64,000 nt of DNA from Opitutus terrae PB90-1 (GTDB lineage Bacteria > Verrucomicrobiota > Verrucomicrobiia > Opitutales > Opitutaceae): contig NC_010571.1 of assembly GCF_000019965.1 (NCBI RefSeq), positions 4,659,001-4,723,000 of the forward strand, given 5' to 3'. Numbering within the stretch: position 1 is the stretch's first letter; each line of letters begins with the position of its first letter. Position numbers and translations under genes: made by a program. Of this stretch, positions 39,445-49,952 are shown in pieces. The notes beneath the pieces are model-generated. The model made no database searches and was not told where the DNA came from. It saw only the letters and a list, made by a program, of their open reading frames with translations.

Positions 39445-41163
39445 TCATTCGCCGCGCGCGATCCGCTCCGCCTCGGTGTAGCTGTGGCGGAAAAACTCCC
39501 CCAGCTCCCGCGCGACCCGAAGTTCCTCGATGCGATTGCTCGAGCGGAGCGCGCGGCGAATCTCCCCCTGCGCCCGCTCGTAACTCACCGGGGACAGCTC
39601 CTGCAGCTGCGCGAGCGCACGGCTCCGACGTAGTTCGGGCGCGTGCTGGATCGCCCGCCACGCGCGCACCAACTCCGGATGCGCATCCTGCATCATCACG
39701 CGCGCAATAAAGGCCAGCTCGCGAATCAACGGCGCCGTCCGCTCCCGCCGGTAGATCAGCTGCTCCTCCGTGGCATACGGATTCGCGTCCGGATCGCTCC
39801 GCAGCGGCTTCCATTCCTCGTGCGCGTAAAAGTCCCGCCGCACCGGCAGCCGCCTCAGCGCGAAATGCGTGGGGCCGCCGGGTGTGCCCGGCCGCAGGTT
39901 CCACAGCTTCTGCCCGTCCATCGTCAACGTGAACTCGATGAACGCCTCCGCGACGTCCCGATGCGGCGCACCACGCAGCAAACCGATCGGATCCACTGCG
40001 TGCACGGCGCCACCGCGCGGTGACACGAACCCGAGTCGCGGCTCGCCAGCTCCGCGCTGCCCCGTCGCCTCCATTTGCGCCCAGCCGTAGAAATCGATGC
40101 AGATGCCCGCAGCGCAATCGCCCTGCCCGACATCGATCGGCGGCTTCTGCGAGGAGTCGGTGAAATACCGCGCGTTCGCCCCGATTTGCTGCAATAATCG
40201 GAGGCCCGCCAGCCAGCCCTCGCTCACCGCCTCCTGTTCGATCGCGGCCGCTGGCTGGCGTGGTTGGGGACCCGACGACCCCGTCGCGTCTTCCTCAGCT
40301 GCCCGCACCGAACTCCGCGACGAGGGCGTCGCGGCTCCATTTGCCTCGCGGTATTGCGAGCGATCTCCCTCACCTCCCAGCTCTATCTCCCGCCGCTGCA
40401 TCTGCTGCTGCACGATATACTCGAACGCCTTGGCGATCGAACTGCTCTTCGTTGGATCCGCGAGCGCCACTTCCCCCGCGAAACGCGGATCGGCCAGATC
40501 CGCCCATTCCTCCGGCGGTCGCTCGATGCCGAGCCGCCGCAGCGAGTCGCGGTTGTAGAGAATGCCATAACTGCTCAGCACGGTGCCGATCCAGCGGCCT
40601 TCCAAATCGCGATAGGGCTCGCCCGCATGCTCCTGCGGCAACACCGCATCGGTAAACCACTCCGGATGTTCCTGCGTCACGCGCGCCGCCACGAGCCGGC
40701 CCGCGTTCGCCTGCCGCGCAAAATCGTAGCTTGCACCGCCCCAGAAAACATCGAGTCCGCAACCCACGTCCGAGTCCACGAACGCCGCGCGGACCGCCCG
40801 CCCGCTCTCCGCCGCCGCAACGCTTGGGTCCACCAGCGCGCGTTGCACCTCGGCACTCCACGGTCGCTGCAGCACGTCGGTCCAATGCCGCCGGAACGCC
40901 GCCACGTAGCCCGCCTCGAGAAACCGCGTGATCTCGCTCGTCCCGCCGATGACGCGCCAGTCCACCGTAACCGTTCGACCGGTGCGCGACTGATACCAGC
41001 GCGCAAACCCGCGGCCGAACTCCTGTCGGATCGCCTCGTTGTGTGACGTGATCACGACGACCACGTCGTCCGCGTTCTCCGACGGCCGTTGTTTCGGCCG
41101 CAGCAGAAACGGCAGTGCCACGAGCCCTGCCAGGGTGAACAGAATCAGCAGCCGTCGGATCAC
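39445..41163 (-). CDS. ABC transporter substrate-binding protein (FbpA-like, extended)
   Basis: A 572-residue exported solute-binding protein of the iron(III)-type class II group. It starts with GTG at 41163 and an N-terminal membrane or signal segment (RRLLILFTLAGLVALPFLL). Core features: VVVVITSHNEAIRQEFGRGFA, TVLSSYGILYN, and PPEEWADLADPRFAGEVALADP, typical of the family. It is far longer than the usual 330-400. Residues about 262-310 are a low-complexity in-frame insertion derived from a dispersed repeat, and the last 140 residues are an extra helical tail. It is downstream of the ATPase gene on the same strand, 190 bases apart. No permease is adjacent. Confidence 0.82.
   Translation of the reverse strand: MIRRLLILFTLAGLVALPFLLRPKQRPSENADDVVVVITSHNEAIRQEFGRGFARWYQSRTGRTVTVDWRVIGGTSEITRFLEAGYVAAFRRHWTDVLQRPWSAEVQRALVDPSVAAAESGRAVRAAFVDSDVGCGLDVFWGGASYDFARQANAGRLVAARVTQEHPEWFTDAVLPQEHAGEPYRDLEGRWIGTVLSSYGILYNRDSLRRLGIERPPEEWADLADPRFAGEVALADPTKSSSIAKAFEYIVQQQMQRREIELGGEGDRSQYREANGAATPSSRSSVRAAEEDATGSSGPQPRQPAAAIEQEAVSEGWLAGLRLLQQIGANARYFTDSSQKPPIDVGQGDCAAGICIDFYGWAQMEATGQRGAGEPRLGFVSPRGGAVHAVDPIGLLRGAPHRDVAEAFIEFTLTMDGQKLWNLRPGTPGGPTHFALRRLPVRRDFYAHEEWKPLRSDPDANPYATEEQLIYRRERTAPLIRELAFIARVMMQDAHPELVRAWRAIQHAPELRRSRALAQLQELSPVSYERAQGEIRRALRSSNRIEELRVARELGEFFRHSYTEAERIARGE
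40265..40332. repeat. GCGACGAGGGCGTCGC-type repeat inside a gene
   Basis: Two inverted arms lie within the substrate-binding gene: GGGGACCCGACGACCCCGTC on the left and GCGACGAGGGCGTCGC (40317-40332) on the right. Related arms occur at 57180-57242 (both) and 60253-60277 (one). Here the element is read in frame and adds about 49 residues without a stop. Confidence 0.75.
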
Positions 41164-41353
41164 AGCATCACAAGGATTCTTCCGAAGAAGGGACCCGGTG
41201 GTAGGGCGGCGAGTCCCCTCGCCGCCGCGACCGCCAGTAGTGCTCCCGACGCGGAGCGTTCTGCTGGCCAGCAGAACGCGCCCACCCCGTCCAGGTTGAT
41301 TCTTCCCGTGATCATCCGGGGGCTGCTGTCTTCTGGGAGTGGGCCGCGCCCGC

Positions 41354-42424
41354 TCACGGCGCGAGCACCACGACGTCTTCCGGCGCCGCACTGGCCCACA
41401 ACTCGCCACTCGCCGTGCCGCCAACGAAGCGCGGGTTCAGTTCATAAATCGTCAGGCTCACGTCGCCCGCGCGAAAATCGTATTGCGCCACTTCGCCGAG
41501 GTAAACCGCCTCGCCGATCGCGCCGCGGACGCCGTTGCGCGCCGGCACCTCGCGGCTGAGCGTCCAGCACTCCGGCCGCACCGACAGCGTCACCGCATCG
41601 CCAGGCTTCACCGCCACCTGCGGATTGCCCGGCACGCCTTCGAACCGGCCGACGGGGGTCGCGACGAAAACTTTTCCCGATTCCGTGGCCACGACGTGGC
41701 CATCGATGAAATCCGTGTCGCCGATGAAGTGCGCCACCGTGCGATTCAGCGGTCGCCGATAAACGTCCCGCGGCGTGCCGACCTGCAGCACCTCGCCGGC
41801 GTTGAGCACCGCCATCCGGTCCGCCATCGAGAGCGCCTCCTTCTGGTCGTGGGTCACGTAGACGGCGGTCAGCTTCGAATCGTGACACACGCGCCGGATC
41901 TCCGCGCGCAGCTCCAGCCGCAGCTTCGCGTCGAGATTCGACAGCGGTTCATCGAGCAGCAGACAGCGCGGCCGGATGACCAGCGCGCGGGCCAGCGCCA
42001 CGCGTTGCTGTTGTCCGCCCGACAGTTCGTTCGGGCGGCGCTCCGCGTGCGCGCCCATGTGCACCGACTCCAGCGCCTCGGCGACGCGGCGCTTGACTTC
42101 CGTTTTCTTGATCTTCCGTTCCTCCAAGCCGAACGCGACGTTCTCCGCCACGCTCATGTGCGGCCAGAGCGCGTAGCTCTGAAACATCATCCCCGTGTTC
42201 CGCTTGTGCGGCGCCAACCGGGTGACGTCCTCGTTGTCGAACCAGACCCGCCCCGCATCGGGCACGTGAAATCCCGCCAGGCAGCGCAACAGCGTGGTTT
42301 TCCCGCAGCCGCTCGGTCCGAGCAGGAAAAACAACTCCCCCGGCTCGATGGCCAGACTCACCTCGTGCAGGGCTGGGACGGTCCCGAAACGTTTCGTGAG
42401 TTGCTCGATGCGAATGGAAATCAT
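41354..42424 (-). CDS. ABC transporter ATP-binding protein (FbpC/PotA type)
   Basis: A 356-residue importer ATPase. Walker A is GPSGCGKTT at about 36-44, the Q-loop lies in MMFQSYALWPHMSV, the signature LSGGQQQRVALARAL near 133, Walker B CLLLDEPLSNLD near 155, and H-loop in YVTHDQKEAL. A C-terminal TOBE-type regulatory domain spans about 240-356, which is typical of iron(III), spermidine or sugar importers. It is the first gene of a pair with the substrate-binding protein. The missing permease may be the fused one at 12598-14292. Confidence 0.92.
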   Translation of the reverse strand: MISIRIEQLTKRFGTVPALHEVSLAIEPGELFFLLGPSGCGKTTLLRCLAGFHVPDAGRVWFDNEDVTRLAPHKRNTGMMFQSYALWPHMSVAENVAFGLEERKIKKTEVKRRVAEALESVHMGAHAERRPNELSGGQQQRVALARALVIRPRCLLLDEPLSNLDAKLRLELRAEIRRVCHDSKLTAVYVTHDQKEALSMADRMAVLNAGEVLQVGTPRDVYRRPLNRTVAHFIGDTDFIDGHVVATESGKVFVATPVGRFEGVPGNPQVAVKPGDAVTLSVRPECWTLSREVPARNGVRGAIGEAVYLGEVAQYDFRAGDVSLTIYELNPRFVGGTASGELWASAAPEDVVVLAP

Positions 42425-42541
42425 GACCGGCCGGACTTCGGCCGAGGCAAGATTTCGTCGCGACCAAGTCAAAGGAATAAACCCCCGCCGGCGCCGGGGA
42501 AGATTTGCCACGCGCGGCGCCGCCTGTCTCGCTGGGTCGCC

Positions 42542-43129
42542 ATGGCCGACACGAAACACCGGGCCCTCCATCACGCCGCCTCGCATCCCGACCTCGAAGA
42601 GGTGCTGTTCACCGAGGACGAGATCAAGCAGCGGGTCCACGCGCTCGCGGGCGAGATCAAGCAGGTCTACGGCCCGGGTGAGTTCACGCTCGTGTCGCTC
42701 ATCAACGGCGCCGTGATGTTTACCGCCGATCTGATGCGCGAGATCGACAACCCGGTGCGGCTCGATTGCATCCGCGTCAAAAGCTACGGCACCGGCACGC
42801 GCTCGGAAGGCACGCCGCAAGTCGTGGCGTCGCTCACGCTCGATGTCGCCAATCGCGACGTGCTCATCATCGACGATATTCTCGACACCGGCAAAACGCT
42901 CGCGCTCGTCTGCGATCTGGCCTGCAAGCTGAAGCCGGCCAGCCTGCGCACCTGCGTGCTGCTCGACAAGAAGGCGCGGCGCGAAGTGCGATTCGAGGCG
43001 GACTTCGTCGGATTCGAGATTCCCAACAAATTTGTGGTCGGCTACGGACTGGATTTCGCTGAGCGCTACCGAAACCTCCCCTGCATCGGCGTGCTGAAGA
43101 AGGAACTGCAGACGGCGCCGGCGCCGTAG
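42542..43129 (+). CDS. hpt: Hypoxanthine phosphoribosyltransferase
   Basis: A 195-residue type I phosphoribosyltransferase that converts hypoxanthine (and often guanine) plus PRPP to nucleotide. The PRPP loop VLIIDDILDTGKTL is at residues 107-120. Other family marks are VSLINGAVMFTADL, IRVKSYGTGTRS (flexible loop) and FVVGYGLDFAERYRNLP. Length is slightly above the usual 175-185 owing to a short N-terminal extension. Divergent from the ABC ATPase gene. It completes the purine salvage route begun by the permease and adenine deaminase at 5.6-8.9 kb. Confidence 0.94.
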   Translation: MADTKHRALHHAASHPDLEEVLFTEDEIKQRVHALAGEIKQVYGPGEFTLVSLINGAVMFTADLMREIDNPVRLDCIRVKSYGTGTRSEGTPQVVASLTLDVANRDVLIIDDILDTGKTLALVCDLACKLKPASLRTCVLLDKKARREVRFEADFVGFEIPNKFVVGYGLDFAERYRNLPCIGVLKKELQTAPAP

Positions 43130-43190
43130 ACGTCCGCACGATAGGACGCGTTATCGCTGACGCGCCGCGCCCGATGAAAGGCCCTGCGCC

Positions 43191-43212
43191 GGCGGGTTAA
43201 GGATAACCCGCC
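43191..43212. repeat. Intergenic hairpin GGCGGGTTA/TAACCCGCC
   Basis: A perfect 9-bp stem with AGGA loop between the convergent hpt and uvrB genes. No U-tract follows on either strand, so it is better seen as a short dispersed hairpin than as a canonical terminator, though it could slow transcription from both sides. Confidence 0.6.
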
Positions 43213-43272
43213 CTACCCGTCGCGCGTGTTCGTAGGGTCGCCATGGGGGCGCGAACGGGGTTCGCTCAGCGG

Positions 43273-45306
<2,034 letters not shown>

Positions 45307-45510
45307 GCGAACCCACAAGCCAGCGCAAGAACCCGCGGTTTTCAACCCGGCTCTCGTGCCGCGGGCGTCCCGCCCACCTGGACGCCACTTCACGGCGGCG
45401 GGCTACAACCCGCGGAGGTCAACCGCTCGCCGATTGCTAAACCCGCGGGATTAACCCAACCTCCCCGCAAACGGATCCGTCAACCCCGACCCTCCAACCT
45501 CCTCTTCTGC

Positions 45511-46785
45511 ATGTCCAAGGTCATCATCTCGACGCTGTACGACTCAGACGTTTTCAAGATGGCTTGCCGCCAGTTCGACAAGGCTGCCGACGCCATCAAC
45601 CTCCCCGAAAATCTCCGCGATCGGACGAAATACCCCAAGCGGTGCCTCGCGGTCGCGCTGCCGATTCGTCGCGATGACGGCAGCATCAGCGTGTTCGAGG
45701 GCTACCGGGTGCAGCACAATCTCTCGACCGGCCCATCGAAGGGCGGCATCCGTTACCACCAGAACGTCACGATCGGCGAGGTCGCCGCGCTCGCGATGTG
45801 GATGAGTTGGAAATGTTCGCTGGTCGGCCTGCCCTACGGCGGCGCCAAGGGCGGCGTCGTGGTCGACCCACGCGAGCTTTCCGACGGGGAACTCGAGCGG
45901 CTGTCGCGCCGCTACATGCAGGAGATGGTGAATTTTCTCGGGCCCCACGTCGACGTACCCGCGCCGGACGTCGGCACCAACGAGCGCGTGATGGCGTGGA
46001 TGATGGACACCTATTCGAACCACGTCGGCCACATCGAGCCGTCGATCGTGACGGGCAAGCCCATTTCCGTCGGCGGGTCCCAAGGCCGGCGCGAAGCCAC
46101 TGGCGCCGGCGTCGCCTATCTTGCGACGCGTTATCTCGAAGATCTCGGCCTTTCGCCCGCTTCCTCCACCGTGGCCGTGCAAGGCTTCGGCAACGTCGGC
46201 AGCGAAGCGGCCCTCGCCTTCGAAAATTACGGGGTGAAGGTCATCGCACTCTCCGACTACACCGGCGGCGTCTACAATCCGAACGGCATCAACGTCCGCA
46301 AGGCCGTCGCCTATGTTCGCTCGCAAAAGGTGCTGCGCGATCTGCCTGACGCCGAACCGATCACCAACGAACAATTGCTCGAGTTGCCGTGCACCGTTCT
46401 CGCGCCGTGCGCGCTCGAACGCGTCATCACCGAGGCCAATGCGTCCAAGCTCCGCTGCCGCGTGCTCGCCGAAGGCGCCAACGGACCGACCACCAACTCC
46501 GCCGATCGGATCATCGACGAACGCGGCGACATCGAGCTAATCCCCGACGTGCTCTGCAATTCGGGCGGCGTGGTCGTTTCCTACTTCGAGTGGATTCAGA
46601 ATCTGCAGAACTATTATTGGGATCGCGACGAGGTGATGAAGAAGCTGTATGCGATCCTCGACAAGGCGCGCGAGTCGGTGGAATACCAGAAACGAAAGCT
46701 CAAGTTCAGCCGACGGCTCGCGGCGTTGACGCTCGGCATCCAGCGCGTCGCCGACGCGAAAGCTGCGCGCGGTCTGTTCCCGTAA
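45511..46785 (+). CDS. gdhA: Glutamate dehydrogenase (Glu/Leu/Phe/Val family)
   Basis: A 424-residue oxidoreductase interconverting glutamate and 2-oxoglutarate plus ammonia. The substrate site GPSKGGIRYH (residues 74-83) and the catalytic-lysine motif PYGGAKGGV with Lys113 are intact, and the NAD(P)-binding fold starts at VAVQGFGNVGS. Length matches the ~420-residue hexameric enzymes. The ATG at 45511 follows a CT-rich leader. The intergenic gap to uvrB (45307-45510) contains a half copy of the CGGGCGTCCCGCCC palindrome. NAD versus NADP preference is not decided. Confidence 0.94.
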   Translation: MSKVIISTLYDSDVFKMACRQFDKAADAINLPENLRDRTKYPKRCLAVALPIRRDDGSISVFEGYRVQHNLSTGPSKGGIRYHQNVTIGEVAALAMWMSWKCSLVGLPYGGAKGGVVVDPRELSDGELERLSRRYMQEMVNFLGPHVDVPAPDVGTNERVMAWMMDTYSNHVGHIEPSIVTGKPISVGGSQGRREATGAGVAYLATRYLEDLGLSPASSTVAVQGFGNVGSEAALAFENYGVKVIALSDYTGGVYNPNGINVRKAVAYVRSQKVLRDLPDAEPITNEQLLELPCTVLAPCALERVITEANASKLRCRVLAEGANGPTTNSADRIIDERGDIELIPDVLCNSGGVVVSYFEWIQNLQNYYWDRDEVMKKLYAILDKARESVEYQKRKLKFSRRLAALTLGIQRVADAKAARGLFP

Positions 46786-46790
46786 GCGGG

Positions 46791-46815
46791 GTGGCACGGG
46801 CGTCCCGCCCGTGAT
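46791..46815. repeat. GTGGCAC-type palindrome, half copy
   Basis: Only the left arm (GTGGCACGGGCGTCCCGCCC) of the element is present, directly after the glutamate dehydrogenase stop codon. Its internal GGGCG/CGCCC pairing can still form a short hairpin and might act in 3' end formation. Confidence 0.75.
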
Positions 46816-47008
46816 TGCAGGTGGGGCCGCCGGAACGGCGGGCTGTCCGTTTTGTCGGGGGGCCGGCTTTCGGCGCCCAAACCCTGCGGCCGAGGACGGC
46901 CGCGCTCCCACGCACGCGTGCTCGTGTCGTCGTCAGCGATCCCGTAGCGGGACGCGTCAGCATTCGCCACGCGATCCGCGCACTGGCGGTCAAGGACGCT
47001 CCGGCCGA

Positions 47009-47046
47009 AGCCACGAACGTGGTCCGATCGGACCACGTTCGTGGCT
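47009..47046. repeat. Perfect 38-bp palindrome
   Basis: Arms AGCCACGAACGTGGTCCGA and TCGGACCACGTTCGTGGCT abut without a spacer. No U-tract follows. Each arm also contains a small internal palindrome (CCACGAACGTGG). It could be a cruciform, a protein-binding site or one end-to-end copy of a repeat. It is unique within the window. Confidence 0.8.
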
Positions 47047-47344
47047 CCCTCCGGTTTTTGCGGATCCGAATTTCCGGGCCTGACGCACGCCAATTTCCGA
47101 CCAAACGCACTTTCATTTTGCCCGATCGCCTGTCGCGCGGCCGGCATTTTGCACGCGTGTTCGCCACCGAAATTTCCCGCCGGAAAATCTCGCCGCTGAT
47201 CGCCTGCAACTTACGCCGCGCAAAATCGTGGCACGTTCGTCGCTAGGGCAATTGACGCGAACGTTATCCATCGACGCCGGTCGATCGACCTTCACCGCAT
47301 CAGCGGCCGCCGCGGCTGCGACGTGCTCATTTCCCACACCGCCT

Positions 47345-48676
47345 ATGTCGTCTCCTCACTCCTCACCCATTCCTTTCACTGCGCTGCCCCCTCTCCTGCG
47401 TCGTACCGAATCCATTCTTGCCCATCACTCGAGGAGTAGTGATCGCAGTCGTGACCGCCAAAGCCCCTGGGCCGGCCCGTCCCCCGCCACCGTTCCGCCC
47501 ATCATCGCGCTGTGTCACCTCAGCTGGGACTGGGTCTGGCAACGGCCGCAACAATTCCTCTCCCGGCTGGCGAAGACGCACCGCGTGCTCTTCGTCGAGA
47601 CCTACTGTTCCGACGTGGCGAGCACGACCGTGCAACTGCGCGTCGCCGACGGGCATCCGAACGTCACCGTCTGCCAGATGTTTCTCCCCGCGAGCCGCTG
47701 GGCCGACGGCAAATTCATCGATCGCGAGCGCCGCCGCGCGCTCCAGCGCACCCTCGCCACCGACCTCGCCGGTCAATTCGACGACGCGATCCTGTGGTTT
47801 AACGACCCGATGGCCGTGACCGCCTTCGCCGGCCGGCTCGACGAGTCGCTCATCGTCTACGATTGCATGGACGAGCTCTCGCAATTCAAGGGTGCGCCGC
47901 CGGCGCTGCTCGAACGCGAACGGGAATTGCTCGAACTCGCCGACGTCGTTTTCTGCGGCGGCCGCAAGATGCGCGAGAAGCGGCTCCGCTATAACGCCAA
48001 TTGCCACTTCTACGGCACGGGCGTCGACATCCAGCACTTCGGTGCCGCACGCTCGGACACTCTTGCCGTTGCGCCGGAGATCGCCGAACTCGGCGGACCC
48101 GTGCTCGGCTACTTTGGCGTGATTGACGAGCGGATCGACTACGAGCTGCTCGCCAAGCTCGCCGATGCGAACCCGAAATGGCACGTCGTCATGGTGGGTC
48201 CGACGACGAAGGTCGATCCGGCCACATTCCCGCAGCGGCGGAACTTGCACTGGCTCGGCGGCCGGCCCTACGCCCAGCTGCCGGCCCTCACCAAAGGTTT
48301 TTCGGTATGCTTGATGCCGTTCGCACTCAACGAGGCGACGGAATACATCAATCCCACCAAAGCGCTGGAATACATGGCCGCCGGCCGGCCCGTGGTATCG
48401 ACCGCGCTCGACGAGGTGAAGTCGAACTTCAGCTCCGTTGCGCGGATCGGCCGCTCCCACGCGGAGTTCATCGAGTTCTGCCGCCGCGAGTCCGCGGTCC
48501 CGTCCGAAACGCGCGTCGCCCGCGGTCTGCGGCTCGCCGCCGACAACACTTGGGAAGCCATCGTCGCGAAGCTCGAGGGCCACGTCGCCGACGCCCTGGC
48601 CGCGCGCCGCGAGGAGTCCGCCATCGAAGTTTCCACCGTCGTGCCGCTCGTCGGCAACCAAACCGCCTATGTTTGA
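47345..48676 (+). CDS. Glycosyltransferase (GT-B fold, GT4-like)
   Basis: A 443-residue soluble glycosyltransferase. The first 50 residues are low complexity; the catalytic fold starts at IIALCHLSWDWVWQRPQQFLSRL. The C-terminal Rossmann half holds GPVLGYFGVIDERIDYELL, WHVVMVGPTTKVDP, and the nucleotide-sugar segment INPTKALEYMAAGRPVVST, where the conserved Glu contacts the donor. Its 3' end overlaps the UDP-galactopyranose mutase gene by 8 bases (ATGTTTGA), implying coupled translation. A galactofuranosyltransferase role is a reasonable inference from that neighbour. No membrane segment is seen. Confidence 0.85.
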   Translation: MSSPHSSPIPFTALPPLLRRTESILAHHSRSSDRSRDRQSPWAGPSPATVPPIIALCHLSWDWVWQRPQQFLSRLAKTHRVLFVETYCSDVASTTVQLRVADGHPNVTVCQMFLPASRWADGKFIDRERRRALQRTLATDLAGQFDDAILWFNDPMAVTAFAGRLDESLIVYDCMDELSQFKGAPPALLERERELLELADVVFCGGRKMREKRLRYNANCHFYGTGVDIQHFGAARSDTLAVAPEIAELGGPVLGYFGVIDERIDYELLAKLADANPKWHVVMVGPTTKVDPATFPQRRNLHWLGGRPYAQLPALTKGFSVCLMPFALNEATEYINPTKALEYMAAGRPVVSTALDEVKSNFSSVARIGRSHAEFIEFCRRESAVPSETRVARGLRLAADNTWEAIVAKLEGHVADALAARREESAIEVSTVVPLVGNQTAYV

Positions 48677-49787
48677 TTATCTCATCGTCGGCGCCGGATT
48701 CGCCGGCAGCGTCCTGGCCGAACGGCTCGCCAGCGTGCAAAACAAAAAGGTGCTGCTGATCGACCGCCGCGCCCACATCGGCGGCAACGCCTACGATTGC
48801 CACAACGAGCACGGGATCCTGATTCATCGCTACGGCCCCCACATCTTCCACACGAATTCGGCGGAGATCTTTAACTATCTCTCGCGGTTCACCGAGTGGC
48901 GGCAGTATCAGCACCGCGTCCGCGCGATGGTCGACGGCCGGCTGCTGCCCATCCCGATCAATCTCGACACGGTGAACGAGCTCTACGGGCTGCACCTCAC
49001 CCCGGACGGGATGAAGGAGTATCTCGCGTCGATCGCCGAGAAATGCGAACACGTGCGCACCTCCGAGGACGTCGTCGTCGGCAGCGTCGGTCGCGATCTC
49101 TACGAAAAATTCTTCCGCGGCTACACACGCAAGCAGTGGGGCCTCGATCCCTCCGAGTTGGATGCGCAGGTCACCGCGCGCGTGCCGGTGCGGTTCAACC
49201 GCGACGACCGCTACTTCACCGACACTTACCAGGCGATGCCGGCGCGCGGTTTCACCCACATGTTCGAGAACATGCTCGATCATCCCAACATCAAGATCCT
49301 GCTCAATGCCGACTACCGCGAGGTGCGCGACGAGGTGTCATTCGACCAGCTGATCTTTACCGGGCCGATCGACGAGTACTTCGACTACACGTTCGGCCGG
49401 CTGCCCTACCGCTGCCTCGAGTTCAAGCACGAGACGCATCACCGCCCGGTGTTTCAGCCCGCGCCCGTCGTGAACTACCCAAACGAGTATGCCTACACGC
49501 GCGTGACGGAGTTCAAATATCTCACGGGTCAGGATCACCCGCTCACGAGCGTCGTCTACGAGTTTCCCAAATCCGAAGGCGATCCCTACTACCCGATCCC
49601 GCGCGCCGACAACGCCGCGCTCTACAAGCGCTACCAGGCGCTCGCCGCGAACACGCCGGGCGTGCATTTCGTCGGGCGGCTCGGCACCTACCGCTACTAC
49701 AACATGGATCAGGTCGTCGGCCAGGCACTCACGGTCTTCAGCCGGCTGGCGCAGACCACGCGCGCCGAAGCCTTGGCCTCCGCGTGA
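48669..49787 (+). CDS. glf: UDP-galactopyranose mutase
   Basis: A 372-residue FAD enzyme that isomerises UDP-galactopyranose to UDP-galactofuranose, the donor for galactofuranose-containing glycans. The FAD-binding motif VGAGFAGSVLAERLA, followed by LIDRRAHIGGNAYD, opens the protein. Further marks are YGPHIFHTN, FFRGYTRKQWG (substrate loop Trp/Arg), and the C-terminal FVGRLGTYRYYNMDQVVGQAL. Length and motifs are canonical for bacterial Glf. It is coupled to the glycosyltransferase and precedes three glycoside hydrolases. Confidence 0.96.
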   Translation: MFDYLIVGAGFAGSVLAERLASVQNKKVLLIDRRAHIGGNAYDCHNEHGILIHRYGPHIFHTNSAEIFNYLSRFTEWRQYQHRVRAMVDGRLLPIPINLDTVNELYGLHLTPDGMKEYLASIAEKCEHVRTSEDVVVGSVGRDLYEKFFRGYTRKQWGLDPSELDAQVTARVPVRFNRDDRYFTDTYQAMPARGFTHMFENMLDHPNIKILLNADYREVRDEVSFDQLIFTGPIDEYFDYTFGRLPYRCLEFKHETHHRPVFQPAPVVNYPNEYAYTRVTEFKYLTGQDHPLTSVVYEFPKSEGDPYYPIPRADNAALYKRYQALAANTPGVHFVGRLGTYRYYNMDQVVGQALTVFSRLAQTTRAEALASA

Positions 49788-49827
49788 ACCGATCCGGCTG
49801 CGGGTAGTCTACGAGCTTCTGTCATTC

Positions 49828-49899
49828 TGCGGCGCAGCCAAGGAATCCAGCGGACCTCCGGGTGGGTGGAGGCTCCGCTGGATTCCTTGCTGCGCCGCA
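49828..49899. repeat. Long intergenic stem-loop
   Basis: A near-perfect inverted repeat of about 26 bp per arm: left TGCGGCGCAGCCAAGGAATC and its continuation, right ending GATTCCTTGCTGCGCCGCA, with one extra C on the left and a 19-base loop. It lies between glf and the GH2 gene. It might be a terminator-like or RNA-stability element, or a dispersed repeat. No U-tract follows. Confidence 0.75.
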
Positions 49900-49952
49900 A
49901 TGGCTCAATGCGCGTGCACCGTTAGCTCGCAGGAACCTCGTCCTTTTTGCTC

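Larger units (their letters stand above)
46786..47344. other. Repeat-rich intergenic region
   Basis: About 560 bases with no convincing gene. From left to right it holds a half copy of the GTGGCAC palindrome (46791-46815), an inverted GGCCGAGGACGGCCGCGCTCC repeat arm near 46880 (related to the GGGAGCGCGGCCG family), and a perfect 38-bp palindrome (47009-47046). The last 300 bases before the glycosyltransferase gene show nothing further; a GTG at 47228 would extend that gene by 39 residues of low-complexity sequence. Confidence 0.65.

Noticed and set aside
41339-42541. N-terminal extension of hpt to 41339
   Set aside because: The frame runs antisense through the ABC ATPase; hpt family length fits a start at 42542.
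43191-43212. Rho-independent terminator between hpt and uvrB
   Set aside because: The hairpin is perfect but has no U-tract on either strand, so a terminator call is not supported.
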